Source: CAIVAT01 sp964525995
GTDB lineage: Bacteria; Bacteroidota; Bacteroidia; Bacteroidales; FEN-979
DNA length: 64,000 nucleotides
NCBI GenBank assembly: GCA_964525995.1
Contig: CAZGIM010000003.1
Location: forward strand, 1-64,000
Direction: 5' to 3'
A program made the translations under genes and the position numbers. Position 1 is the first letter of the stretch, and every line of letters begins with the position of its first letter. This document shows, piece by piece, positions 1 through 8,319 of the stretch. The notes under the pieces were generated by a model. It was not told the DNA's origin. It did no database searches and saw nothing but the letters and a program-made list of their open reading frames with translations.

Positions 1-3
1 TTG

Positions 4-22
4 GCCCCTTATAGGGGCTTTT
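4..22 (+). terminator. Possible terminator hairpin at left edge
   Basis: A perfect 5-bp stem (GCCCC at 4-8 pairing with GGGGC at 14-18, loop TTATA) is followed by TTTT at 19-22. It could end a gene lying left of the window. The stem is short and the T run has only four bases, so this is tentative. Confidence 0.35.
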
Positions 23-26
23 CAAG

Positions 27-47
27 TCCACCTTCTTTGAAGGTGGA
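27..47. repeat. Short perfect inverted repeat
   Basis: TCCACCTTC (27-35) pairs with GAAGGTGGA (39-47) around a TTT loop, a 9-bp perfect stem. There is no following T tract, so it is better read as an intergenic hairpin or REP-like element than a terminator. No second copy was noticed in the window. Confidence 0.35.
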
Positions 48-155
48 TGCTTTAAATCTCAAACCGGTATTCCTCCATATTGGCCTTACAGACGGGGAGA
101 CTAATGACGGCCGATCGCTACAGGTAAAAAGGAGAAATGTAGTTTGGCAGAATAA

Positions 156-326
156 GAACGACAGGTTATTGATTTGTATTCAGCAAATGGTACATTAATC
201 AATTCATATATATCATCGGGTAACATAGCTGAAATTAATAATACTGGAATACCCGAAGGCATCTATTTTATCAATTCTCGGGTAAAGGGCATAAAAGCAA
301 CAGCTAAAATGATTATTCAAAAATAA
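156..326 (+). pseudogene. Orphan T9SS type A sorting-domain remnant
   Basis: Frame 3 reads an open segment after a stop at 153-155 and ends at TAA 324-326. The translation contains VIDLYSANGTLI and then GIPEGIYFI and ends KMIIQK. This is the classic end of a type IX secretion C-terminal sorting domain (Y-x-x-x-G, then G-x-Y-x-x, then a basic tail). Nothing upstream in this frame gives a signal peptide or cargo domain, and stops interrupt it. It is most simply the 3' end of a T9SS-exported protein whose body was deleted or frameshifted away. Function is lost as far as can be seen. Confidence 0.6.
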
Positions 327-398
327 CAGGTTCCGATTCGGTATAATGATGACTACGACATTAAAAGAAATAAAAAAGGAGCATACAGTTTCAGAGTT

Positions 399-1271
399 AT
401 GATTCAGGAGATTCACCCACACCGATTCAACAACAAATATCTGCCGGAACGAAAGATTACAGCAGCGGATTTCGTGCTTTTTTACCAGGAGAAAACCGTC
501 CTTTTAAAAAAAGCAGGCAATGGATATGAACTACCACGAAAATCCGATTTTACCGACTTCCCGGAAACACTGGAACCTGTATTCCTGTTCACCCTTGATG
601 AAGCCCCCTGTTTTCTGCTTCAGAATGATCCGGGAGCCTGTGATGCGGGACTTGTCTTTGTTGAACTGGGTTTTTTTAGAACAACCCGGCAGCCCGAGAT
701 CGCGTGGGTAAGCCTGGCGGGGCGCCAGCTTGCAAACTGGTACGCGCAGCGCCGTTTTTGCGGAACATGCGGTGAACTGACGATCCATAAAAGTGACGAA
801 AGAGCCCTCCTTTGCCCGAAATGCGCACAGGTTTTTTACCCGGTCATTGCCCCCGCTGTGATTGTTGCGATCCGTTGCAACGACAAGATCCTGCTTGCCC
901 GGGGTTCGGAGGCTCCTGGAGGCTGGTATTCCCTCCTTGCCGGGTACGTTGATGCCGGCGAATCGCTTGAAGAGGCCCTGGTGCGTGAGGTAAAAGAAGA
1001 GGTAGGAATTGCCATTCATAATATCCGGTATTACGGCAGTCAGCCCTGGCCCCCCTCCGGTTCGATCATGATCGGATTCACGGCTGAAGCAGATGAGAAC
1101 CAGCCCATCGAGGTGGATCACCAGGAGATCGCCGAAGCAGCCTGGTTCAGGCGCGGAAATCTTCCGCGGCACCCGCCTGTCCTGAGCATCGCGGGTGAGA
1201 TGATCGAAAAGTTCGAGCAGGGGATCCTGGAGGCAAAATCAGTAATTCAGCCCAAAACCACAAATAGATAA
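399..1271 (+). CDS. nudC: NAD(+) diphosphatase / RNA deNADding Nudix hydrolase
   Basis: This 290-residue protein has the NudC architecture. An N-terminal domain is followed by a four-cysteine zinc ribbon (C121, C124, C139, C142), then a Nudix domain with the complete box at 182-204 (G-x5-E-x7-RE-x2-EE-x-G). The family signature SQPWP follows at 214-218 and is what separates NudC from other Nudix enzymes. The family hydrolyses NAD(H) to NMN(H) and AMP and removes NAD caps from RNA; it is cytosolic. Length is normal for the family. The start is ATG 399. It stands alone between decayed genes, with no operon partner visible. Confidence 0.9.
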   Translation: MIQEIHPHRFNNKYLPERKITAADFVLFYQEKTVLLKKAGNGYELPRKSDFTDFPETLEPVFLFTLDEAPCFLLQNDPGACDAGLVFVELGFFRTTRQPEIAWVSLAGRQLANWYAQRRFCGTCGELTIHKSDERALLCPKCAQVFYPVIAPAVIVAIRCNDKILLARGSEAPGGWYSLLAGYVDAGESLEEALVREVKEEVGIAIHNIRYYGSQPWPPSGSIMIGFTAEADENQPIEVDHQEIAEAAWFRRGNLPRHPPVLSIAGEMIEKFEQGILEAKSVIQPKTTNR

Positions 1272-1293
1272 TGCATTGATACTCAAAATATCT

Positions 1294-1301
1294 TATTTTT
1301 G
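1294..1301 (+). promoter_or_regulatory. Bacteroidota -7 promoter element TATTTTTG
   Basis: TATTTTTG matches the Bacteroidota -7 consensus TAnnTTTG and lies 16 bp upstream of the ATG at 1318. A TTG at 1276-1278 is closer (15 bp) than the usual spacing. It would drive the broken antitoxin-like reading frame. Confidence 0.45.
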
Positions 1302-1317
1302 TGAAAAGCCAAAGAAA

Positions 1318-1632
1318 ATGAACATCACAGCTGAAAAACTTAATATAATTCAAAAGATCTGTGAAATTCAGGATTCGTATCTTCTTGATCTTATACAAAA
1401 TATAATTAACATTCCTTCACAATCCAAATCTGATTGGTGGAAATAAGTCTCAAAAGAGGAACAGGCTTCAATTAAAAAATGCTTAACTGATCTTTTTGAA
1501 GGAAAAGTGTTTTCACACGATACAAGGCAAAATCCTCAAAAAGGAATTAATATTAAGGATAAAGTACGAATTGGAATAACCATCCAAGAAATGAAGAGTC
1601 TTTGTAAAGATGCTGAATTCAATAAATATTAA
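1318..1632 (+). pseudogene. Antitoxin-like gene interrupted by in-frame stop
   Basis: The frame opens at ATG 1318 (MNITAEKLNIIQKICEIQ), reaches TAA at 1444-1446 right after KSDWWK, and then continues in the same frame from VSKEEQASIKK to a stop at 1630-1632. The stretch D-W-W-x ... E-x-x-S-I-x-x-x-L-x-D-L-x-x-G-x-V-x-x-H resembles small Bacteroidota antitoxins of RelE/ParE-type modules, in which DWW is followed directly by an acidic helix. The stop therefore splits one homologous domain. The tail after about residue 75 does not look like that family. No toxin gene follows; OmpA begins 20 bp later. I read it as a nonsense-mutated antitoxin whose toxin is gone. Readthrough or a sequencing error are alternatives. 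Confidence 0.55.
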
Positions 1633-1652
1633 CTAAATTAATGGAGAATTTT

Positions 1653-2510
1653 ATGAAAAGAAATGTTTGCCTTGTATTGTTGGCGATACTAATGTCGGCT
1701 CCCGTTTCACTGCATTCGCAGAATGAAAATGCAGAAGGTTGCAAGAATCATCCGTTATTTAATCAAATGACGAATTTTTTTATTAACTCGTGCGAGTTCA
1801 GGGAATTTGATGCCTATAAATTTCCACTGGAAAACAGCACCGACGGAGATATTAAAACCGAAACAGTTGAAGGAAAGTATTATTACTACGAATATTCTTT
1901 AAAGGAGGGATCTACACAGCCTTCTGCATTACAAATTTATCGAAATTATGAAAATGCGTTAAAGAATATTAATGCTACAATCATAGCAAAAGTTTATGAA
2001 CCCGGAAATTCTTACAATTTTTTATGTGCAAAAATTTCGAAAGGGAACAAAGAAACCTGGGTTAGAATCGATGCAGGAGATGGCGCCCGGATTGATTACA
2101 ACATTACCATTGTTGAGAAAGACAATATGGAGCAGGTTATTCAGGCAAATGAAATGCTGAATGCCCTTAATACCGATGGGTATATTGCCCTGAACATACT
2201 TTTTGATACAGGAAAATCGACGGTTAAAACCGAATCAGAGCCAATCATCGAGCAGATTTATTTGTTGCTGAACTCAAATCCGACATTACAGGTTTCAATT
2301 GAAGGGCATACTGATAATGTAGGTAATGCCGAATCAAACAAAAAACTATCTGAAGCGCGTGCAAAAGCTGTGATGGATGCCATGATTACTAAAGGAATCA
2401 CGAAGGAACGATTATCCTCCGTTGGCTGGGGACAAGAAAAACCTGTTGCCGACAACCGCACGGAGGAAGGAAGAGTAAAGAACAGGCGCGTTGAAATAGT
2501 GAAGAAATAG
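1653..2510 (+). CDS. OmpA-family periplasmic/outer-membrane protein
   Basis: From ATG 1653 the protein has a signal peptide (MKRNVCLVLLAILMSAPVSLHSQ) and about 150 residues with no recognised domain. A C-terminal OmpA-like peptidoglycan-binding domain follows. It includes the marker IALNILFDTGKSTV, the loop EGHTDNVG and the tail NRRVEIV. The family anchors the outer membrane to peptidoglycan through an Asp and an Arg, both present here. An in-frame ATG lies at 1641, but GGAG at 1643-1646 is well placed for 1653 and the shorter form starts a clean signal peptide. The N-terminal part could be a DUF4892-like domain, but I cannot confirm that. It follows the broken antitoxin by 20 bp. Confidence 0.8.
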   Translation: MKRNVCLVLLAILMSAPVSLHSQNENAEGCKNHPLFNQMTNFFINSCEFREFDAYKFPLENSTDGDIKTETVEGKYYYYEYSLKEGSTQPSALQIYRNYENALKNINATIIAKVYEPGNSYNFLCAKISKGNKETWVRIDAGDGARIDYNITIVEKDNMEQVIQANEMLNALNTDGYIALNILFDTGKSTVKTESEPIIEQIYLLLNSNPTLQVSIEGHTDNVGNAESNKKLSEARAKAVMDAMITKGITKERLSSVGWGQEKPVADNRTEEGRVKNRRVEIVKK

Positions 2511-2555
2511 TAACAAAATCGAAAAGTTGGCGAATAAACCTATTTACCATCAAAA

Positions 2556-2650
2556 ATGAAATATCCATGGAAACCAGGTTCATGCAAAACGCGAATGATC
2601 ATAATGGATATTCCATCTGACCGCTGAAATCAAATTATTAACCATGAAAT
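2556..2650 (+). repeat. Dispersed ~95-bp element, copy A
   Basis: This segment matches 5310-5405 almost base for base in the same orientation. Its 3' half also matches the minus strand at 33310-33349. The left arm ATGAAATATCCAT and the right arm ATGGATATTCCAT are near-perfect inverted copies, so the element can form a long hairpin. It ends in AACCATGAAAT, resembling a start codon, which here gives only Met-Lys-stop. It lies just downstream of the OmpA-like gene. Confidence 0.75.
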
Positions 2651-2756
2651 AACCTGCATTAAGGATGAAACATTGGCTATAGATATGTCGGAACAGGCTC
2701 CTATACCATTGTGAATTGATAAATAACACACGTTAAACAATTAAATCCTTTAATAA

Positions 2757-3178
2757 ATGGTTGCAATAGGAATCCTGATACTGCTTCTGATAAGCTACAT
2801 TTTTATTATCAGACCCTGGCATCTGAAATGGGGGGCGACAGAAAAGGAGGTCAGCCTTTCATTACCGGGTGATGACATTGTAAAAAAGCCTGATTTTAAT
2901 GCCACAAGGGGCATTTCAATAGCTGCTCCGCCGCATGAAATATGGAAGTGGATAATCCAAATCGGCAGCAAGAAAGCCGGTTGGTACAGCATTGATTGGA
3001 TGGATAACGGGGGTATTCAAAGTTCTTTTGTTATTTTACCCGACTTAAGACCAATTATGTCTGGAACAGCCTGTGGATAATTTATTACCTGATTTATGAT
3101 ATTGGAGATATTATCATGATGACGAAGTGCATGAATGGGATCAAAAAAAGAGCTGAAAGTGGGAATAAAAGTGATTGA
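2757..3178 (+). pseudogene. Decayed SRPBCC-family membrane protein gene
   Basis: The first 107 codons (ATG 2757 to stop 3078-3080) start with a membrane helix, then RPWHLKWGATEKEV, SLPGDD, FNATRGISI and APPHEIWKWIIQIG ... AGWYSIDWMDN. These match the N-terminal half of an SRPBCC-type family of about 200 residues. Another frame, downstream from about 3040, reads NYVWNSLWIIYY ... MNGIKKRAE and stops at 3176-3178, which resembles that family's C-terminal helix. The middle of the domain is absent and the two parts are in different frames. An internal deletion with frame loss explains this best. A short translated product cannot be excluded. Confidence 0.6.
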
Positions 3179-3225
3179 TTACGAACTATGAAGGGCGGTT
3201 AACAATTTGATAAACATCTGATAAT

Positions 3226-4407
3226 ATGAAGAAACAAATTTTACTTACTTCCCTGATATGGATTTTAGGTTTGAGCTCCTTTGCCCAGTTCACGTTCATT
3301 CATATTTCGGACATGCATGTATCCAATATTCCTTTCGAGGATAGCGATACGAATGCACAATACTTTCGATGCTATGCAAAAGAATTTGCCGCGCTTAATC
3401 CCAAACCGGCCTTTGTTGCTGTAAGCGGTGATGTTTCGAATGTAGGGAATCAGCCGCCCGACGGAATGTACCCTCTTGTTACACAGTACATGTTTCCACC
3501 CTCATTGACCAATCCCGGGATTGGTGATTATTTTATTGATTCCGCCAAAACGATCCCCATATATTTTGTTCCAGGGAACCATGAGTATTGGACGGCCCTC
3601 GTTAACCCACCTGTGTCGAATGATACGCTTACTTATTACAAGAAATTTTTAATCCCCGATATGGATTATGCAATTACGACCAATCTTGCGGTTATCGTAT
3701 TTCTCCGTTCGGGTTCTGATTCAACGATCACGGCCGAGAATAAGAAAGGAAGGGGATTGTCGGATGAACAATGTGCTTACCTCAGAGATATTTTACGTAT
3801 AAACAGCGACAAACGAAAGATCATTGTCATGCATCATCCTGCCGTCAATGCAATAGGCACAAATTCAGACGGTACCCCTTTTACAGGCGTGATCAACAGC
3901 CCCGAGGACTGTTCCATCGCGAACAACAGAACTACATTCCTGAATATCTGCGATTCAAACCATGTTGACATTGTGCTTGACGGACACGAACATCAGAATG
4001 TAGTCGCAAACAGAATCGGGAAGGTGATAACTGAAAATGGATCCGACAGCACTCGCTACATACAAACCGCCGCAGCCTTTAACAGGTCATACCGTATTAT
4101 TACCGTTGATTCATCCCACGTAACGGTAAGCGCCCCATTACGAAGCTGTACAAACACCGGCACTGATCATCCCGACCATCAAAATGGCATCGCTCTTTTC
4201 CCAAATCCGGCTTATGGAAAACTCATGATTGAATGCCCAGTTCCCTCCGATATAGAAATTTTGACTATTGATGGACAAATTACTAAAAAGTTGACAACCC
4301 ATGATCTTAACACTTCGGTGGATCTGTCGGATCTTTCTGGTGGCATCTATATCATTAAAGCAAAGACCCGCTCGGGAACAGCAATCAAAAAATTCGTAAA
4401 ACAATAA
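3226..4407 (+). CDS. Secreted calcineurin-like metallophosphoesterase, T9SS cargo
   Basis: The 393-residue protein has a signal peptide ending near A20-Q21. The metallophosphoesterase metal-binding motifs follow in order: D29-x-H31 (ISDMHV), G68-D69, G-N118-H119-E, H203-H204 (MHHP) and G-H-E-H at 253-256. The last 70 or so residues are a T9SS type A sorting domain (LFPNPAYGKLMI ... LSGGIYIIKAK ... IKKFVKQ). The family hydrolyses phosphomonoesters or diesters with two bound metals; the substrate here is unknown. It should be exported to the periplasm, then across the outer membrane by T9SS, and released or surface-anchored. It is intact although its neighbours on both sides are decayed. Confidence 0.88.
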   Translation: MKKQILLTSLIWILGLSSFAQFTFIHISDMHVSNIPFEDSDTNAQYFRCYAKEFAALNPKPAFVAVSGDVSNVGNQPPDGMYPLVTQYMFPPSLTNPGIGDYFIDSAKTIPIYFVPGNHEYWTALVNPPVSNDTLTYYKKFLIPDMDYAITTNLAVIVFLRSGSDSTITAENKKGRGLSDEQCAYLRDILRINSDKRKIIVMHHPAVNAIGTNSDGTPFTGVINSPEDCSIANNRTTFLNICDSNHVDIVLDGHEHQNVVANRIGKVITENGSDSTRYIQTAAAFNRSYRIITVDSSHVTVSAPLRSCTNTGTDHPDHQNGIALFPNPAYGKLMIECPVPSDIEILTIDGQITKKLTTHDLNTSVDLSDLSGGIYIIKAKTRSGTAIKKFVKQ

Positions 4408-4622
4408 TTGTTTTTAAGCAGCAATTCGGGAAGGTATTTATGTCTTTGTGCAAAATGTGAACCTTTCTGCCTGTCCTGTGCCCACATTTTCACATTAGGA
4501 GCTGTGGATAAAATTCAAATCTTAATTCTGCCATAGGTAACCTCTTCGTTTGGAACCAATCGAAATTCACCGGTGTAAAACCAATGAATCGATATAAGTC
4601 CCATACGGTTTCCGTTATCGGA

Positions 4623-4934
4623 GTAAAAGAAATACCGTTACTTATTTTTGCTTTACTGTCGGCTTTCCCCGCACTGAAGGCCACCGGGAATTTTTAAAAA
4701 ATTATCTGTTTCCCGGGTCCTGAATATTTAAGTCGTATCGGATGTGACAGTCCCGCGACTGATTCAATCATCTTGAAATGCATCAATGATTTGAACAGCG
4801 ACAGCATCGGAAGGTATATTTAAGACTTGCAGGCGATGGGAACGCGGTTCAAACTTGCTTCAAACCACAGGGATGTTGCGCTTTGGATCAGAAACAAATT
4901 CCAATCGATGGGCTATTTACAATCTACGGTTTAA
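4623..4934 (+). pseudogene. Peptidase M28 N-terminal remnant with two stops
   Basis: One frame carries a signal-peptide-like stretch (VKEIPLLIFALLSAFPAL) from 4623, a stop at 4695-4697, EYLSRIG ... NDLNSDSIGRYI, a stop at 4821-4823, then DLQAMGTRFKLASNHRD and WIRNKFQSMGY, ending at 4932-4934. The run D-L-x-x-x-G-T-R-F-x-L-A-x-N-x-R-D-V-A-x-W-I-x-x-K-F is typical of the propeptide start of secreted M28 aminopeptidases in Bacteroidota. The catalytic domain is absent; an unrelated membrane protein begins at 4935. The gta codon at 4623 stands where a start codon is expected. The upstream stretch 4408-4622 shows no gene, only weak promoter-like sequence. Confidence 0.55.
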
Positions 4935-5249
4935 ATGGGAGAAGCCTCGCTTCTGGAATTATACAGGATCCTGTTTTCAGAAATTGTATCAAAGGCTCCC
5001 GCGTTTTTTATTTTGGTAATAGCGTTGTTCGAGCTGATCATGGGATTATTGATTCTTAATAAGCATAAAAAAGTAAAAGTCGGGCTCATTGGAACATCAA
5101 TCTTTTTAATTCTCATAACTCCATTTGGGTATATTCAATTACCCTGGCTGGGAATTTCTGCCATACAGTTTTATTTGTTGCGAAAAGATTTTGATAAGAC
5201 CTTTATTGAAATTGTGGCTTCAGTTTTCCGGAGATCAAAAACCCATTAA
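4935..5249 (+). CDS. Small integral membrane protein of unknown function
   Basis: The 104-residue product has about three hydrophobic segments (roughly 20-40, 48-66 and 68-82) and a basic C-terminal tail (FRRSKTH). The hairpin LIMGLLILNKHKKVKVGLIG resembles the C-terminal half of DoxX-like or related four-helix membrane proteins, but that is only a resemblance. The ATG at 4935 directly follows the stop of the peptidase remnant in the same frame, with no visible ribosome binding site. It may therefore be the 3' part of a longer gene truncated at its 5' end, consistent with the decayed surroundings. Confidence 0.45.
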   Translation: MGEASLLELYRILFSEIVSKAPAFFILVIALFELIMGLLILNKHKKVKVGLIGTSIFLILITPFGYIQLPWLGISAIQFYLLRKDFDKTFIEIVASVFRRSKTH

Positions 5250-5309
5250 TTTCACACCCACTGAAGGAATGAATCCAGCCGTCGGCGGTCAAACCTGAAA
5301 TAAAATTCC

Positions 5310-5405
5310 ATGAAATATCCATAGGAACCATATTCATGCAAATCGTGAATGATCATAATTGATATTCCATTTGGCCAACGACATATAAATTATTAACAAA
5401 TGAAA
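5310..5405 (+). repeat. Dispersed ~95-bp element, copy B
   Basis: This is a direct copy of 2556-2650 with scattered substitutions. It retains ATGAAATATCCAT, the central TTCATGCAAA ... GAATGATCATAAT, the block GATATTCCAT and the terminal TTATTAACAAATGAAAT. It lies about 100 bp upstream of the large T9SS gene. Here the terminal ATG reads only a few codons before a stop. The flanking sequences of the two copies differ, so the match is confined to the element. Confidence 0.75.
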
Positions 5406-5484
5406 TTGTTTCTTTAATCGCCGTACGCCTCTATCAGGATCATATAAATATCAGAAAGTCAGTACTTTTTGAGGGAATTTGCAT

Positions 5485-5492
5485 TATCTTTG
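5485..5492 (+). promoter_or_regulatory. Bacteroidota -7 promoter element TATCTTTG
   Basis: TATCTTTG fits TAnnTTTG exactly and sits 8 bp before ATG 5500 and 14 bp before ATG 5506. Transcription should begin about 7 bases after the element. The reading frame's upstream TTG at 5479 is therefore outside the message and cannot be the start. The leader is extremely short or absent. Confidence 0.55.
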
Positions 5493-5505
5493 TGAAAAGA
5501 TGTGT

Positions 5506-8319
5506 ATGAAAACAGTAATCTGGGCTTTGTTCCTCGCGGGATTAGTGGGGATCGTGATTTATTATTCCAGACCGGGTGAACCTTCGACCGTTGCAACGGT
5601 AAAAAGTCAGCCGAAGAAAATGCCGGTGAGCCGGTTCATGGCCATGCTTGCCGATCACAATTTCAACATGCAACACAACCCGCGTACCGGAGTCATTCCA
5701 CCCGGGATCAGGTCGCGCGAACTCAGTTTTGTCGCGGAAATGCCACTCGCGGGTGAAGGCGATGGGCAACCTTGGGTATGGCGCGGACCGGTGAATATTG
5801 GTGGGAGGATGTTATGCATCGCCGTCGATGTGGCCGATGAAAATCATCTTTTAGCCGGAAGCGCCTCAGGCGGTATGTGGGAATCGGGCGATCAGGGGCA
5901 ACACTGGCATAAAACGACCTCCCCCGATGCCGAACAGAGCGCCACATGCCTTGTCCAGGATACCCGTTCCGGGAAGCAGCACATCTGGTATTACGGAACC
6001 GGTGAACTGCTCAGCACAACCAATCGCAATATAAGTACCAATGCCCGTACCGTGGGAATCGGGAATGGAATATTCAAATCGACCGATCATGGTGCGACGT
6101 GGCAGCCCCTGAAGGCTACTCAGGTGGGCACACCGGCCGTTCTTACCGAAATTTTCCAGGGAATCTGGCGATTGGTGACCGATCCGGTAACGATGGATAA
6201 GGATATTGTTTATGCTGCCTGTTATGGAGCCATCATGCGTTCTGATGACGGGGGAGCAACCTGGAATGTTGTACTGGGCGATCTGGCCAATAAGTCTTAT
6301 TGCACAGACCTTGCGATAACCCCGACAGGCGTTTTATACGCTGCCCTAAGCAGTTTTTGTTTTTCTGTGGAACCTCCCTTAAAAGCCGGGATTTGGAGGT
6401 CGACCGACGGGATCAACTGGGAAAAGATAACGCCCGACGGATTTCCGACCGACAACCGGGTCACACGGTTGGCCCTGGCCCCATCCAACGAAAATATACT
6501 GTATGTTTTTACCGAGTCGCAGCATCCCGATTTAAACCCCTTCAACGGCTACACCAATTCTATCAATACTTTTTGGAAGATGACATGGAACCCGATAGCT
6601 GCATCGCCTGTGTGGGAAAACCGCACGCGTGGGATCCCGGGTCACGGGAGCGGCAGCATCAACGATTGGCCTTTTTCATTTGTTGTTTACGGAGGATATA
6701 CTTTTACCATGGCGGTTAAACCCGACAATGAAAACGTGGTTTTTCTCGGCGGAATGTGCGTTTACCGTTCCGACAACGGGTTTGCCGACAGCCTGCACTC
6801 CACTTATGCCGGCGGTTATCCCTACGACATGGATTCGGTTTTTCAGCTCCACCCCGATCAGCACGGAATGGCATTTCTGCCTTCCGATGCGTCGGTGATG
6901 TTCATTTCGAACGATGGTGGAATTTGCCGGACCGACAACTGTATGGCCGACAGCGCAGGAATGATCTGGAATCGGCTTAACAACCAGCTTACCACCACGC
7001 AGTTTTACAGTGTTGCCATTGACCATGGTGCGGTTACGGACGACTGGATTCTTGGGGGGTTACAGGACAACAACTGGTACTACACAGTAAATGATGATCC
7101 GGGCGCCTTCTGGTTCGACATTGATATCTGTTATGACGGATTTGCCACAGCAGTAGCGCGACATTGGGAATATTGCGTTATATCCGCGTACAGCGGCAAT
7201 ATCTGGACGTCGCGATTCAACGCCGCCATGCATACGATGGATATTTTCCCGCAGTTACCCGACACCCTGTTGAAATATTACGATCCGGTGATGGGGAGTA
7301 ACACCCTGTTCCCATTTTACCAGAATTTTGCACTGGATCCGGTATCGAACGAGACATTTTACCTCCCGACAGTTTCGGGAATATGGAGAAAAGACAATAT
7401 GAAAGCGGCTGCATACGATACCGGGTTGAGAAATGCGGGATGGAATCATTTGACCCGGGTCGATGTGGGCGCTGCCTGTGAACTGAGCTACCTTTCCGTT
7501 TCGGTATTTCCCTCAAACAGGCTTTATTACGGGACCAGTACAGGCAAGCTTTTCCGGCTTGACCAGGCCAACACCGGCGACCCAGCTCCCATTGAAGTTA
7601 CCGGCGCGGATTTCCCGGATAATGCATTCGTGGCATACATCGACATTGATCCCGAAAATGCCGATCATGTGTTAGTCGTCTTCTCCAATTACGGAGTGAA
7701 AAGCCTTTTTTCAACAACCGACGGCGGGATGACCTGGCGGTCGGTTGCCGGTAATCTGGAAGAACATCCCGACGGTACCGGATCAGGACCCTCGGTAAGG
7801 TGTGTAAGGAAACTCTCGCGGGAGGGACATACCATCTATTTTGCCGGAACTTCATGCGGGCTTTTTTCAACCCGGGAGCTTAAGGGTGATTCGACGGTTT
7901 GGGTCCGGGAAGGCGTCACCACCATCGGAACCGTGTTGGTCGATGATATTGATGTTCGCATGACCGATGGTTTCATTGCGATTGGCACTCACGGAAATGG
8001 TGTTTACAGCGCTCTCTTTGATCCTGCAGCAGGGATCAGTAATCAGAATGGTTCTCTGCTTGCTTCAGGTCTGCGCGTACTGCCAAATCCCGTAGCAGAT
8101 CAGGCTATGGTAGAGGTTATGCATCACGGATCGGGCGTCATGAATCTGATCCTTTATAACCAGGCTGGTGAAAAGGTAAGGAGCTGGTCTGAAACCGTCT
8201 TTCAACCGGGTCGCCGCACCATCCGGTTATCCCTGGTATCCCTCTTACCGGGAACTTACTACCTCGTTGCTTCCGAAGGTAAAAGCTGTAGTTCGGCGAA
8301 GGTAATTAAAGCGCCTTAA
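5506..8319 (+). CDS. T9SS-exported sialidase-like (Asp-box) beta-propeller protein
   Basis: The roughly 937-residue protein starts with a membrane/signal segment (MKTVIWALFLAGLVGIVIYY). A long body carries repeated Asp-boxes of the BNR/sortilin type (S-x-D-x-G-x-x-W): SGDQGQHW, STDHGATW, SDDGGATW, STDGINW and STTDGGMTW. It ends with a T9SS type A sorting domain (LRVLPNPVADQAMVEV ... PGTYYLVA). The family forms multi-bladed propellers on secreted proteins. True sialidase activity is not implied, because the catalytic Arg triad was not seen. ATG 5506 is preferred over ATG 5500 because it begins a clean signal segment; TTG 5479 is excluded by the promoter. Its 3' end overlaps the converging SprT-like gene by 14 bp. 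Confidence 0.85.
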   Translation: MKTVIWALFLAGLVGIVIYYSRPGEPSTVATVKSQPKKMPVSRFMAMLADHNFNMQHNPRTGVIPPGIRSRELSFVAEMPLAGEGDGQPWVWRGPVNIGGRMLCIAVDVADENHLLAGSASGGMWESGDQGQHWHKTTSPDAEQSATCLVQDTRSGKQHIWYYGTGELLSTTNRNISTNARTVGIGNGIFKSTDHGATWQPLKATQVGTPAVLTEIFQGIWRLVTDPVTMDKDIVYAACYGAIMRSDDGGATWNVVLGDLANKSYCTDLAITPTGVLYAALSSFCFSVEPPLKAGIWRSTDGINWEKITPDGFPTDNRVTRLALAPSNENILYVFTESQHPDLNPFNGYTNSINTFWKMTWNPIAASPVWENRTRGIPGHGSGSINDWPFSFVVYGGYTFTMAVKPDNENVVFLGGMCVYRSDNGFADSLHSTYAGGYPYDMDSVFQLHPDQHGMAFLPSDASVMFISNDGGICRTDNCMADSAGMIWNRLNNQLTTTQFYSVAIDHGAVTDDWILGGLQDNNWYYTVNDDPGAFWFDIDICYDGFATAVARHWEYCVISAYSGNIWTSRFNAAMHTMDIFPQLPDTLLKYYDPVMGSNTLFPFYQNFALDPVSNETFYLPTVSGIWRKDNMKAAAYDTGLRNAGWNHLTRVDVGAACELSYLSVSVFPSNRLYYGTSTGKLFRLDQANTGDPAPIEVTGADFPDNAFVAYIDIDPENADHVLVVFSNYGVKSLFSTTDGGMTWRSVAGNLEEHPDGTGSGPSVRCVRKLSREGHTIYFAGTSCGLFSTRELKGDSTVWVREGVTTIGTVLVDDIDVRMTDGFIAIGTHGNGVYSALFDPAAGISNQNGSLLASGLRVLPNPVADQAMVEVMHHGSGVMNLILYNQAGEKVRSWSETVFQPGRRTIRLSLVSLLPGTYYLVASEGKSCSSAKVIKAP

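Noticed and set aside
1..198. Open frame of 65 codons on the plus strand at the left edge
   Set aside because: It crosses two hairpins, has no start signal or recognisable domain and overlaps the T9SS-tail remnant in another frame.
531..1172. Long open frame on the minus strand inside nudC
   Set aside because: It lies wholly opposite a well-supported Nudix gene and has low-complexity, motif-free translation; a codon-bias shadow.
4490..4684. 64-codon minus-strand frame in the 4.4-4.7 kb gap
   Set aside because: It is antisense to the signal-peptide part of the M28 remnant and has no motif.
5479..5505. TTG start extending the propeller protein by nine codons
   Set aside because: The extension contains the TATCTTTG promoter element and no ribosome binding site.
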